Shown: one piece after another, positions 26,345-35,262 of the stretch
Layout of the letters: the number at the start of each line of letters is the position of its first letter
Numbering within the stretch: the first letter of the stretch is position 1
From: Aquibacillus albus
GTDB lineage: Bacteria; Bacillota; Bacilli; Bacillales; Amphibacillaceae
Direction: 5' to 3'
Assembly (NCBI RefSeq): GCF_016908325.1
Contig: NZ_JAFBDR010000033.1
Coordinates: 1 to 42,392, forward strand
Length of the DNA stretch: 42,392 bases
Position numbers and translations under genes: made by a program
Notes under the pieces: generated by a model
What the model saw: only the letters and a program-made list of their open reading frames with translations
Database searches by the model: none
Told to the model about the DNA's origin: nothing

Positions 26345-27946
26345 TTAAACATTCGTTACTTCTAACGTAGACTTCAGTAACTCTCCTGCTGCCTTGGCTT
26401 TAATTCGAATAACATTGGAAGGAAGATAAGCAATCGGAACTTCCTCAAAATCAATGATTTCTACAGTGTCAGAATTAGCTCCTGCTTCAATTGTATGTTG
26501 CTTCACTTGCTCTTTCGCCTCAGCAACTACATCTTCTCTAGTCCTACCTTCAAAGGAATAAATCTTGTCAATTTCTCCACTAACCTGTGCAATTGCAGCT
26601 CCAATTGCGTTCGCACAATCAGAATAGTTCGGTCGAATTACTTTACTAGCACCTTCAATATCACCAGGAATCAGAATTGAGCCTCCCCCAACTAAGACAA
26701 CTGGTAATGGATCATTTTTAGTTTTAATTTTATCAACTGAAACCGATACTTTTTCTGTAATGACAGATATTGCTTTTTTAACTGTTTTTTGATTTAGGGA
26801 TTGAAGTCTATTAGGATCACAAGTAGGAGAATCAATAGTGACTAATCCCGATGCAAGTAAACAGTCGGTTGCAGTCAAAGTATCACCTCCAAAAGCTATA
26901 CTTTCAGTCATAATGTTATAACCAACACTATCAGGGCCAACAGTCACCTCACCATCTTCCTTGACTCGAACTATACTTCCACCCCCAATACCGATAGATA
27001 TAATATCCGGCATACGGAAGTTCGTTCTCACGCTTTCAATGTCTACTGCTAAAGACGATTGTCTTGGAAACCCTTTAACAAGAATTCCTATATCCGTTGA
27101 AGTACCGCCAATATCACAGACAATACAATCTTCTAATCCACTTAAATAAGCTGCTCCTCTTATACTGTTCGTTGGACCTGATCCAATCGTTAAAATAGGA
27201 TACTTTTGAGCATAATTTAATGACATTAACGTTCCGTCATTTTGTGCAAAAAATATCTTTGCTTGGATGCCGTATCTCTCTAATGATCTCTCTAACCCAT
27301 ACGAAACTTTTTTTATCACCTTTACTAAACTAGCATTTAACGCAGCAGAGCTTTCTCTTTCTAATAACCCTAAGTTTCCGATTTCACAGGATAGGGAGAC
27401 TGGAAAATCCTCTCCTAATATTTCTTTAGCCATATCTGCTAATTCTTTCTCATAATCTTCTAAAACAGGAGAAAAAATAGAAGTAATTGCTATAGATTCT
27501 ATCCCTGTTTCTTTGATCTCATTTAATACAGACACACATTCCTCTTTTATTAACCCTTTTTGATGAAGTGGCCTTCCATCAAATTCACATCCTCCGTGTA
27601 ACAGGTAATATTGGTTTCCTACTGCTTCTTTCAGCGATTCATCCCAACTAAACATCGGTTCAATTGACTGACCAGCTGGTAAGCAAATACGTAAGACAGC
27701 AATCTTAGCTAGGTTTTTCCGCTCAATTATTGCGTTTGTTGCATGAGTAGTCCCGAGCATGACACTTTTAATATGGTGAAAATTAATATCTGTTTTTGAC
27801 AGTACTCCTTCTAATGCATTGAAAATACCAGTTTCCACATCAAGGGTAGTTGGTGTTTTTTTAGACTCGATTACATTATTATCTTCATCTAAAATAACAG
27901 CGTCTGTATTGGTGCCACCAACATCAATTCCAATTTTATAAATCAT
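26345..27946 (-). CDS. HyuA-like hydantoinase/oxoprolinase-family ATPase, copy 2
   Basis: 533 residues with GIDVGGTNTD near the N-terminus, CDIGGTSTD in the middle and GGGSILIPGDIEGAS near the C-terminus. It aligns along its whole length with copy 1, with clear identity but many substitutions, so the duplication is not recent. The ATG overlaps the stop of the second DUF917 gene by four bases (ATGA), again tying the two subunits together. The two copies may act on different substrates or successive intermediates. Confidence 0.92.
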   Translation of the reverse strand: MIYKIGIDVGGTNTDAVILDEDNNVIESKKTPTTLDVETGIFNALEGVLSKTDINFHHIKSVMLGTTHATNAIIERKNLAKIAVLRICLPAGQSIEPMFSWDESLKEAVGNQYYLLHGGCEFDGRPLHQKGLIKEECVSVLNEIKETGIESIAITSIFSPVLEDYEKELADMAKEILGEDFPVSLSCEIGNLGLLERESSAALNASLVKVIKKVSYGLERSLERYGIQAKIFFAQNDGTLMSLNYAQKYPILTIGSGPTNSIRGAAYLSGLEDCIVCDIGGTSTDIGILVKGFPRQSSLAVDIESVRTNFRMPDIISIGIGGGSIVRVKEDGEVTVGPDSVGYNIMTESIAFGGDTLTATDCLLASGLVTIDSPTCDPNRLQSLNQKTVKKAISVITEKVSVSVDKIKTKNDPLPVVLVGGGSILIPGDIEGASKVIRPNYSDCANAIGAAIAQVSGEIDKIYSFEGRTREDVVAEAKEQVKQHTIEAGANSDTVEIIDFEEVPIAYLPSNVIRIKAKAAGELLKSTLEVTNV

Positions 27947-29061
27947 ACTTTTTCCCTCCTGGTGTCATAAATTTCTTCTATCTTTTGGTATTCCATATCA
28001 TAGCCAAAGTCTCTTGGTCCCCAAACTTGTAAAGCTTTTTCACTACGCATAATGTCTGGAGTAGGTATTCCAATACACGTTACTCTAAATCCATACCTAA
28101 GACCTTCCGTTGTAATCGGACTTCCTGTTTCCAAATCTAGGAATGAAATCAAATCCGGAACAATGGCTATCGTATGATCATCAACCTTTGCCACAAGGTT
28201 TTCGTTCTGGAACTCAACAACTAACTCTTCCCCTTCAAAATTATCAAATCCTTCTACAATCGCTTTACCTCTTACAAATCCATCTGTGGATCTTCGTTCA
28301 ACATCAACTACTTTTCCTTGAAATAAAACGACGGATTTACCATAGATAGAATTTTCAGTAATATGTTCTATCGCCTTAATTACATCCTGTTTACCTTCTC
28401 CGGCTTGTCTAATTGCCCGTCCTAACTTAATGCAAAGACTTATTGTATTAGGAATCGCTGTTCTTCTAACATCAGTACCTGACATACCATACAACGCAAT
28501 ATGACATGCACCCCCCATTCGAATAGCAATACCTCTAGAAATATGCTCTAGCATTTTATTATCTAATGTAGTCAATAAGCATTTATCGCCTCGCTCATTG
28601 TACAATCCCATCGGGGTTCCATTTACACCGTAGATATTAAATGTTTCCATATTTAATTCTGGGAATGCTCGTCCCATACCATCTCCGTCTACAACTGGAA
28701 TCCCTAGTTCAGATGCAACAACAAATGGAATCGTTGAATTAAGTCCACCACATTCAATTGGCATCGTTGCATACGCCTTTTTTCCTAACTGTTCTTCAAC
28801 AAGCTGGAGGGATTTTAACGACTCATCACCATTAGGGATTTTTTCAACCATAATAGTTGGTGCTCCCATCATTGCAGTTGGTATAACCAACTCATCATCT
28901 GGAACTTCGGTTGGATCTATCATTTTTATAGGTCCATTTTTTCGAATTGCTTTTTGTACCATTAATTTACCTAAGTAAGGATCACCGCCTCCTCCGGTTC
29001 CTAATAGTGCAGCTCCAATAGCTAAATCTTCTATCTCTTGTTCACCAATCCACATCGTCAT
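27943..29061 (-). CDS. DUF917-family protein, copy 2
   Basis: 372 residues, start ATG at 29061 with AGGAGG 8 bases upstream. Same hallmark segments as copy 1: IEDLAIGAALLGTGGGGDPYLGK, VDGDGMGRAFPELNM and TTEGLRYGFR. First gene of the nine-gene operon. Its 93-base upstream region holds the dyad TTATCA-N7-TGATAA, a possible operator. A terminator then separates it from the PucR-type regulator on the same strand. Confidence 0.9.
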   Translation of the reverse strand: MTMWIGEQEIEDLAIGAALLGTGGGGDPYLGKLMVQKAIRKNGPIKMIDPTEVPDDELVIPTAMMGAPTIMVEKIPNGDESLKSLQLVEEQLGKKAYATMPIECGGLNSTIPFVVASELGIPVVDGDGMGRAFPELNMETFNIYGVNGTPMGLYNERGDKCLLTTLDNKMLEHISRGIAIRMGGACHIALYGMSGTDVRRTAIPNTISLCIKLGRAIRQAGEGKQDVIKAIEHITENSIYGKSVVLFQGKVVDVERRSTDGFVRGKAIVEGFDNFEGEELVVEFQNENLVAKVDDHTIAIVPDLISFLDLETGSPITTEGLRYGFRVTCIGIPTPDIMRSEKALQVWGPRDFGYDMEYQKIEEIYDTRREKV

Positions 29062-29114
29062 TAAACAAACCTCCTAGCAACATCTGTAAGTTGATTTCGA
29101 ATAATTAATGTAAT

Positions 29115-29133
29115 CTTATCATTTTGTCTGATA
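29115..29133. promoter_or_regulatory. Dyad before the HyuA/DUF917 operon
   Basis: TTATCA-N7-TGATAA in the short, AT-rich gap between the operon's first gene and the PucR terminator. Its place about 55 bases before the DUF917 start fits an operator or activator site for the adjacent PucR-type protein. I cannot assign clear -35 and -10 boxes around it. Confidence 0.3.
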
Positions 29134-29154
29134 ATTCTAAATATTCTAAAATAC

Positions 29155-29198
29155 AAAAAAATAACCCTGTGATTGTTCAACTGAACAAACTACAAGGT
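29155..29198 (-). terminator. Terminator of the pucR-like gene
   Basis: The inner arms TTGTTCA and TGAACAA (29173-29179 with 29182-29188) and outer arms ACCCTGT/ACAAGGT form a long stem with one mismatch; on the minus strand a TTATTTTTT tract follows. The stop codon of the regulator gene lies inside the stem. It separates the regulator from the operon that follows. Confidence 0.8.
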
Positions 29199-30779
29199 CA
29201 TCTTTCTTATTAATATAGCAAGTTCATAGGACATACGGTAAGGACTTATAAATGGGTCATTCGTTAAAAGGTCCCTAATACGGTTCTTTCGATAATTCAA
29301 TGTATTTCGATGAACATTTAATTTTTCTGGAAGTTCATTTGAATCCTTTGAGAACAATAAATAACCAAGTGTTTCTAATAAATCTGAATTATTTTTATTG
29401 TCATATTGAACAAGCGGTTGTAAAAGTTCCTCCATTTTTCTTAATAATCGTTTGTCCTGAGTCATAAAAGTAGCAGAGAAAATAGGTACTTCATTGGAAA
29501 AAAGAATGCTTGGTAACATATTTAATTTCTTTTGAACATTTAACGTATCATTAACCTCTTCAAAAAAATGTCTCCCATCTCTTATCAGTTGTTTAGTGGA
29601 TGGGCTTAAGCAAACGTGAATATTCTCAACCCCCTCTTCCGTTAAAAACCTACAAAGAGCTTCGAATAAACCTCGATAATAGTCTTGAAAATTGGATTGA
29701 TTTTGAAGAAAAAGAATGATCTTTTCTCCATAAGTAAATGAAATCGTATAATTCCCTTTGCTTATAAAAAATCGTTTTATTAAGCCAAGGATATCCTCTA
29801 AATAATAGTGCTCCCCTGAATAGGAGAGTAGACCAATACCTGCCTTTTCAAATATATCCCACTCCAATTTTTTGGAACGATCTAAAAAAACATCCCGATT
29901 TACTTCTTCACTCGTTAACCATTCATCAAGTAGATTTTTCTTAATCTTGTTTTCAGCATCTTTAATAAATAACTTTTGAGAAAAGTACAAGGCCAAACCT
30001 GTTGATAGATTATCAAAAACTAACGGGGTAATCTTGATGTGTTCATCCTTCCACTTAGGAATAACAATATAACCATAAAATTTTCTTTTTATTTTAATAG
30101 GATACAAATGAATATTTTGCTTTTTTTCTACCCAAGAGAAGCAAGTATTATTCTTCTGGTGAATCTCGTTCATATTTTTTCCTATAAAACTTTCTAATTG
30201 CTCCAATCTAAAAGGTTGCATTGATGTATAACTAGACGTTAATACATGAAACTGTTGATCCATAATCAAAATTGGCTCATTTATCAATTTTGATATATTT
30301 AATGTGATTTTTTGAAGATCTGCTCCTTGTACAATCCATTCATGCACTTGATTTTGTACGTGAACAGCGTGATGAATATCTTGAAATTGTTCTCTTTCGA
30401 TTTCTTTTAAAATAGGAGAAATGATATCAATATATGCTACATCAGTTGGTACTTCGATGATAGGTATATTAAGTTCATTTGCTTTACTTTTCGTGTCTTC
30501 AGATAGTTGATTATAGTATAAACCCGGATAACAAATGCCTAATGCTGCAGACCCTTTTTGTTTAAGATTTTCGAGCAATTCAATTTGAACCTTCACATCG
30601 TCCCTAATTGTGTAAAATGCAGTCAAAAATAGTTCATTTCCTCTAAACCATTGATGTGCATCCGGAACCTCGATTACACTGACATGATTTATCAAATTGT
30701 CTAAGCCACCATGTCCAGCCAATAACTCTCCTTTTTTTAACGCTCCTATATTTAATGCCTCTTTCACCGTTATTCCCAT
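29190..30779 (-). CDS. PucR-family transcriptional regulator
   Basis: 529 residues. N-terminal PucR/purine-catabolism domain at about 1-125 (TVKEALNIGALKKGELLAGHGGLDN ... EVPDAHQWFRGNELFLTAFY), a middle ligand or GGDEF-like region, and a C-terminal helix-turn-helix at about 465-520 with LNVHRNTLNYRKNRIRDLL. PucR of B. subtilis activates purine and allantoin breakdown, so a nitrogen-ring or ureide inducer fits here. GAGGTG precedes the ATG. It lies directly upstream of the HyuA/DUF917 operon and is its probable activator. Confidence 0.93.
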   Translation of the reverse strand: MGITVKEALNIGALKKGELLAGHGGLDNLINHVSVIEVPDAHQWFRGNELFLTAFYTIRDDVKVQIELLENLKQKGSAALGICYPGLYYNQLSEDTKSKANELNIPIIEVPTDVAYIDIISPILKEIEREQFQDIHHAVHVQNQVHEWIVQGADLQKITLNISKLINEPILIMDQQFHVLTSSYTSMQPFRLEQLESFIGKNMNEIHQKNNTCFSWVEKKQNIHLYPIKIKRKFYGYIVIPKWKDEHIKITPLVFDNLSTGLALYFSQKLFIKDAENKIKKNLLDEWLTSEEVNRDVFLDRSKKLEWDIFEKAGIGLLSYSGEHYYLEDILGLIKRFFISKGNYTISFTYGEKIILFLQNQSNFQDYYRGLFEALCRFLTEEGVENIHVCLSPSTKQLIRDGRHFFEEVNDTLNVQKKLNMLPSILFSNEVPIFSATFMTQDKRLLRKMEELLQPLVQYDNKNNSDLLETLGYLLFSKDSNELPEKLNVHRNTLNYRKNRIRDLLTNDPFISPYRMSYELAILIRKMTL

Positions 30780-31118
30780 TGTTTCACCTCGATAGAGTGA
30801 CTTGCATTGCAGAGAACTGTTTTAATCAATTTTTATATAAATTAAAATATTGTTTTCTATCATATCTTATCATAATAGCATTCTAGTATATTTCTTAATG
30901 TGAGATTATTTAACAGATGAAAGTATGTTATTCGAAAGTCTTCTATATAAAAAAGTCGTTATACATTAAGAATATTTTGCAAAAAAAAGCAGGGTTAATA
31001 TCTAACAACCAACCATATGTGTTACGTTGTGTTAAATACATCCCTACATAAAAACTTTATAATTAGTATTTTTCTTTGATATATCGTCAAATTATTAATC
31101 ATGAGTACAAACTATATC
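30780..31118. other. Intergenic region between the PucR and ROK genes
   Basis: About 340 very AT-rich bases. It contains the PucR leader; I find no convincing -35/-10 pair. On the minus strand a weak hairpin GGTTgTTA/TAACC (about 30993-31014) followed by CTGC and eight T (30981-30988) may end the ROK transcript. No gene is visible. Confidence 0.4.
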
Positions 31119-32273
31119 TCAATCAAAATTAAACAGTACTTTCTGTGCTTGTACCGCTGCCCCAAAAGAATTACCACTTTCACCCAATTGTGTGTAAACA
31201 ATTTTTGCCTGAGACTTAAATGGTTCAGATAAGTACATTTTGTATTTTTTTTCTATTAACTGTTGAATCAACTCAAAGTCTTCTAGAATAAATCCACTTA
31301 AAACTAACACTTTGGGATTATAAAGATAGAAAATGTTTGAAATAGTTGTTGCAATATAAGTTGTTACACGTTCAATAATATTAATAGCCCAAGTTTCACC
31401 ATCATAATAGTAGTCAATTATTTCCTTTATATTAGAAACTTCCTTTACTTTATTTGCTTGCCTTAGAATAGCACCTTCAGTTACAACAGTCGCTAAGCAC
31501 CCGAATTTTCCACACTTACACAGGTCACCATTTATTTCTACTATCGTGTGACTGATTTCACCAGCTATATTATTCTCACCTCGATAAAATTCACCATTAG
31601 TTATTATCGAAGTTCCAATACCGGATGCAATACCCAATAATACAAGACTAGAAGAGTTTGTTGCAGAACCCCTCAAAAATTCAGCCATTGCTTTCATTTT
31701 AAGGTCATTATCTACTAAGATTGGAATACCTAAATAATCTTGCATTATTTTTGCCACTGGGACGTCTTCCCATCCCAATTGAATTGATAAAGATACTAAG
31801 CCACTTTCATAATCTACAAAACCGGGTAAAGAAATCCCTACTCCGACTACTTTTAGTTTCGATATATTTTTATATCTTAATGCGTTATCAATTAAATCAC
31901 TTATATTTTGTAATGTTTTCATAAAGTATTCATCTTTATCTTTAGGTATTGTTTTACTATACATTATCTCATCAAAATAATTAATTATTACTATTTTGAT
32001 GGACTTTTCAGTTAAATCTACACCAATTGTATAAATAGCATCATCGCAAATATTTAATAAATTTGCTTTTCTACCAACTCCAGACGAAATCAAATCTGTT
32101 TCTTTAACAAAACCCTCATAATCAAGCTCTTGAACTATTCGGCTAATCGAAGTAGGACTCATATTCGTTATTTTAGAAACATCTGCTCTTGATATTGGCC
32201 CTTTATTTTTAATAATGTCTAAGACCCATTTTTTATTTTGTTTTTTTATAAAAAAATTGTCATGTTTTTCCAT
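31119..32273 (-). CDS. ROK-family transcriptional repressor (NagC/XylR type)
   Basis: 384 residues. N-terminal winged helix at about 10-65 (GPISRADVSKITNMSPTSISRIVQEL), then a sugar-kinase-like fold with GVDLTEKSIKIVII and GIASGIGTSII. The zinc-binding ROK signature is present as ISH followed ten residues later by CKCGKFGC. GAGGTAG precedes the ATG. Such repressors release DNA on binding a sugar or sugar phosphate. It follows the sugar-enzyme genes by about 100 bases in the same direction and is the natural regulator of the transporter operon. Confidence 0.92.
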   Translation of the reverse strand: MEKHDNFFIKKQNKKWVLDIIKNKGPISRADVSKITNMSPTSISRIVQELDYEGFVKETDLISSGVGRKANLLNICDDAIYTIGVDLTEKSIKIVIINYFDEIMYSKTIPKDKDEYFMKTLQNISDLIDNALRYKNISKLKVVGVGISLPGFVDYESGLVSLSIQLGWEDVPVAKIMQDYLGIPILVDNDLKMKAMAEFLRGSATNSSSLVLLGIASGIGTSIITNGEFYRGENNIAGEISHTIVEINGDLCKCGKFGCLATVVTEGAILRQANKVKEVSNIKEIIDYYYDGETWAINIIERVTTYIATTISNIFYLYNPKVLVLSGFILEDFELIQQLIEKKYKMYLSEPFKSQAKIVYTQLGESGNSFGAAVQAQKVLFNFD

Positions 32274-32376
32274 TTTTCTACCTCTATATAGACTGATTTA
32301 CTTACAAGTAGTAAAAAACCCTCTATCTGTTTGGACAAAATTTAATTCGAATTATACTCAGGGTGTAATTCAATAA

Positions 32377-33264
32377 CTATCTGAATTTATCCATAAATTT
32401 AATCGCTTCTGAAATATCCTTTACTGGATCTGTTTTTACTTCTCTTTCAATTGTTAGATATCCTTCATAACCAATATCCTTTAGTGCCTCAAGATATCGG
32501 TCAAAATCTAAGGAGCCTTCTCCTAGAGGAAGTTCTCTAAAATACTCACCAGATGCTACCATTTCAGCAATTTCATTATGATCTGTACCATTTCCGTACC
32601 CTAACATACCATACACATCCCGCGGATCGACAGGTTTTAGTTTTATCCCATCTTTAATATGTGTATGTACAATATAATCCTTTAAAGTCCTAACACCTAG
32701 CACCGGATCATCCCCTGTAACCATGATCATATTTGCAGGATCAAAATTCACAGATACTCCATTTGTACTTAACGTATCTAGAAAGCTTTTTAATCTTCCT
32801 GCAGGCTCAGGACCTGTTTCTATAGCGAAATATGCCCCTAAACTTTTTGCATATACACCCAATTCCTCACATGCTCGCTGCATTTCTTCGTAAATAAAAG
32901 AATTCTTATCCTCTGGAACAATACCAATATGAGTAGTTACTATGTTAGTACCTAGTTCAACTGCTAAATCAAGAATTCGTTTTGATTTTTCGATTTTTAA
33001 AGGATTTTTAACCTTATCTTGGAAACCATTTCCTCCCAGATCCCCACATAGCGCAGATATGTCCAAATCTAAAGACTCTATATTTTTTTTCATTTCTTTT
33101 CGAGCTGAAGGAGTTAAATTTGTAGGGTCCATTTCCCCTTCTACTGCATAAATTTGAATGCCATCAGCCCCGATATCCTTAGCAAGACTTAATCCTTCTT
33201 TAATTGGTAATCCAAAACTGTCAACAATAACTCCAATCTTATTTGATATTTTTGATTTTGTCAT
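32377..33264 (-). CDS. Sugar phosphate isomerase/epimerase-like TIM-barrel protein, copy 1
   Basis: 295 residues from the ATG at 33264; the longer frame to 33315 begins with a GTG lacking a ribosome site. Xylose-isomerase-like fold with four metal-ligand segments: IETGPEP, NFDPANM, HTHIKDG and TIEREV. Relatives are IolE/IolH-like isomerases and the partner enzymes of Gfo/Idh/MocA dehydrogenases that process 3-keto sugars. Its start overlaps the dehydrogenase gene by 26 bases, so translation is probably coupled. Confidence 0.88.
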   Translation of the reverse strand: MTKSKISNKIGVIVDSFGLPIKEGLSLAKDIGADGIQIYAVEGEMDPTNLTPSARKEMKKNIESLDLDISALCGDLGGNGFQDKVKNPLKIEKSKRILDLAVELGTNIVTTHIGIVPEDKNSFIYEEMQRACEELGVYAKSLGAYFAIETGPEPAGRLKSFLDTLSTNGVSVNFDPANMIMVTGDDPVLGVRTLKDYIVHTHIKDGIKLKPVDPRDVYGMLGYGNGTDHNEIAEMVASGEYFRELPLGEGSLDFDRYLEALKDIGYEGYLTIEREVKTDPVKDISEAIKFMDKFR

Positions 33265-34327
33265 CAAGGGAGAATAACACCTCACATTCCTTTTCAGCAG
33301 ATTCGTATATACCACATAATATTTTCATAAGCTCTACACCATCTTCAATAGGCGCTGCTGATTTTTTATCAAAAAGACAACTTTCTACAAAGGAATTAAT
33401 TTCTCCCTGAAAGGCATTGTCAAAGTCAAATGATAAATAATCAATCTGTGGTTGGAGATTGATAATTGTATCATATTCCTCAGTAACAATTGCTAGATTT
33501 GGTTCTAATTCTGCTCCACCCTTCGTACCAAACAACTTTACTCCCATCTCATCTTCTTTAGCATGCAACGTAAAAGATACATCTACCATTAAGGACGCAC
33601 CATTCTCAAATGTAATAAGGGCATTTGCTAAGTCTTCAACCGTATTCTTATCCTTATCATAATCAGCAGCTTTATAAAAGCTAAGGTTATTTATGTTGGA
33701 ACGATTCCCTAGTTGTTTATAAGTATTACCTAAAATGGATTTCACTTTAGGCCTTCCCATTAAGTACCAACAAATGTCAATTATATGAACCCCTAAGTCA
33801 ATAAGAGGACCGCCTCCAGACCTTTCTTTATCTGCAAACCACCCTCCCGGATTACCTAAACGTCTTAGACAGGAAGCTTTGGCATAATAAATTTGACCTA
33901 ACTTTCCCTCATCAATAAATGTTTTAAGTACTTGTGTATTTGTGCCAAATCTTCTTACAAACCCAACTTGAACAACTTTATTAGTCCTATTAGCTACTTC
34001 TTCAACCCTAACAGCCTCTTCAACTGTTAAAGATAAGGGTTTTTCAACTAAAACATGTTTATCAGCTTCGAGAGCTTTAATTGTTAATTCCGCATGCGTA
34101 TTATTCCACGTACATATACTTACGGCATCAATATTTTCATCCCCAAAAACTTCATCCAAGTCTTTATATATTTTTTTAATTGAATATTTATTAGCTTTTT
34201 CCATAGCTCGATCTGCTTCAAAATCATATACTCCATAAAGAGTTGTATGTTGATTATTTTGATAAGATTTAAAGTGCATGTCAGAAATAGAACCAGTTCC
34301 TATTACACATACATTAAAATTAGACAA
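33239..34327 (-). CDS. Gfo/Idh/MocA-family NAD(P)-dependent oxidoreductase
   Basis: 362 residues. N-terminal Rossmann motif VIGTGSISDMH, the conserved EKP (HVLVEKPLSLT) and the catalytic-region GGGPLIDLGVHIIDICWYLMG with Asp and His. These enzymes oxidise a ring hydroxyl of a sugar, inositol or glycoside. The start is TTG with GGAAGGTG 7 bases upstream; the nearby ATG gives only four codons. Flanked on both sides by isomerase-like genes, the arrangement of oxidoreductive sugar pathways in which the 3-keto product is then isomerised or cleaved. Confidence 0.92.
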   Translation of the reverse strand: MSNFNVCVIGTGSISDMHFKSYQNNQHTTLYGVYDFEADRAMEKANKYSIKKIYKDLDEVFGDENIDAVSICTWNNTHAELTIKALEADKHVLVEKPLSLTVEEAVRVEEVANRTNKVVQVGFVRRFGTNTQVLKTFIDEGKLGQIYYAKASCLRRLGNPGGWFADKERSGGGPLIDLGVHIIDICWYLMGRPKVKSILGNTYKQLGNRSNINNLSFYKAADYDKDKNTVEDLANALITFENGASLMVDVSFTLHAKEDEMGVKLFGTKGGAELEPNLAIVTEEYDTIINLQPQIDYLSFDFDNAFQGEINSFVESCLFDKKSAAPIEDGVELMKILCGIYESAEKECEVLFSLDDKIKNIK

Positions 34328-34353
34328 TCTTCATCACCTTCCCAAAAGTAATT

Positions 34354-35232
34354 TTAAACAATCGCCTCTTCCCATAACCTCTTCAAATTACTCATTCCTA
34401 ACCTAGATCCGAGTTGACAATCCTCCATTCCTTCAAATTCAACCGTTAGGTAGCCGTCATAACCCGAACTTTTTATTAACTTAATCACTTCACGAATATT
34501 AATATCACCATGACCTATAATAGCTCCACGTAAATAATTTCGGTTTACAGTAATAAACCATTTTCCATCTCCAGGGTTTTCATAATATGGTCTAATATAG
34601 AAATCTTTAAAATGAACTCTATTTGCATACTTTAAATTCTTTTTCACTCCTACAAGCGGATCCTCGTCAGCACATAAAAAATTCCCTATATCTAAAGTTG
34701 TTTTAAAATTTTCTCGATTAACCGCATCAAGAATCATTTGAACACGATCACTTGGTTGAACATTAAATCCATGATTTTCAATTGTTGTGGTAATACCAAA
34801 TTGTTTCGCATAATCTGCGATTAATTGACTACCATTTACCATTTTTGAAAAGTACTTTTCATAATACTGAATGGTCATATCTTCTGGTTCAAGGTTAAAC
34901 GCTGTTACATCATGGCGAATACTCTTTATTCCAAGACGGTTTGCTATATCGACATGCTGCTTAATACGGTCAACTTCTTCTTCAAAATCGTCCTCAGACT
35001 CCTTACAAAAATCAGCAGGAAAGGAATATCCCGACAATTCTATACTTAGAGTTTCAGCCTTTTCTTTTATTTGGTCTGCTAACTCTAGGTTATCTACAAC
35101 AGAATATCCATAAGGAACTAATTCCAGGTGCTCTCCACCATTATCAGCAACCCACTGAATAACATCTAAAATGGTTAATTTTCCTGCTTGAATATCAGCT
35201 AATAAACTATATGAACTTAATCCTATTTTCAT
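34354..35232 (-). CDS. Sugar phosphate isomerase/epimerase-like TIM-barrel protein, copy 2
   Basis: 292 residues from the ATG at 35232, which has GGGAGAG 6 bases upstream; the TTG at 35250 lies before that site. Metal-ligand segments TIENHGF, TLDIGNF, RVHFKDFY and TVEFEGMED show a complete xylose-isomerase-type site. It is only distantly similar to copy 1, so the two probably do different steps on the same substrate. It follows the second ABC ATPase gene by 30 bases, placing it in the transporter operon. Confidence 0.88.
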   Translation of the reverse strand: MKIGLSSYSLLADIQAGKLTILDVIQWVADNGGEHLELVPYGYSVVDNLELADQIKEKAETLSIELSGYSFPADFCKESEDDFEEEVDRIKQHVDIANRLGIKSIRHDVTAFNLEPEDMTIQYYEKYFSKMVNGSQLIADYAKQFGITTTIENHGFNVQPSDRVQMILDAVNRENFKTTLDIGNFLCADEDPLVGVKKNLKYANRVHFKDFYIRPYYENPGDGKWFITVNRNYLRGAIIGHGDINIREVIKLIKSSGYDGYLTVEFEGMEDCQLGSRLGMSNLKRLWEEAIV

Positions 35233-35262
35233 AATGCACTCTCCCAACAAATTAGTTTTTAT

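Noticed and set aside
33265-33315. Longer start for the first isomerase-like protein
   Set aside because: The upstream GTG has no ribosome site, and the extra residues are not typical of the fold; the ATG at 33264 is preferred.
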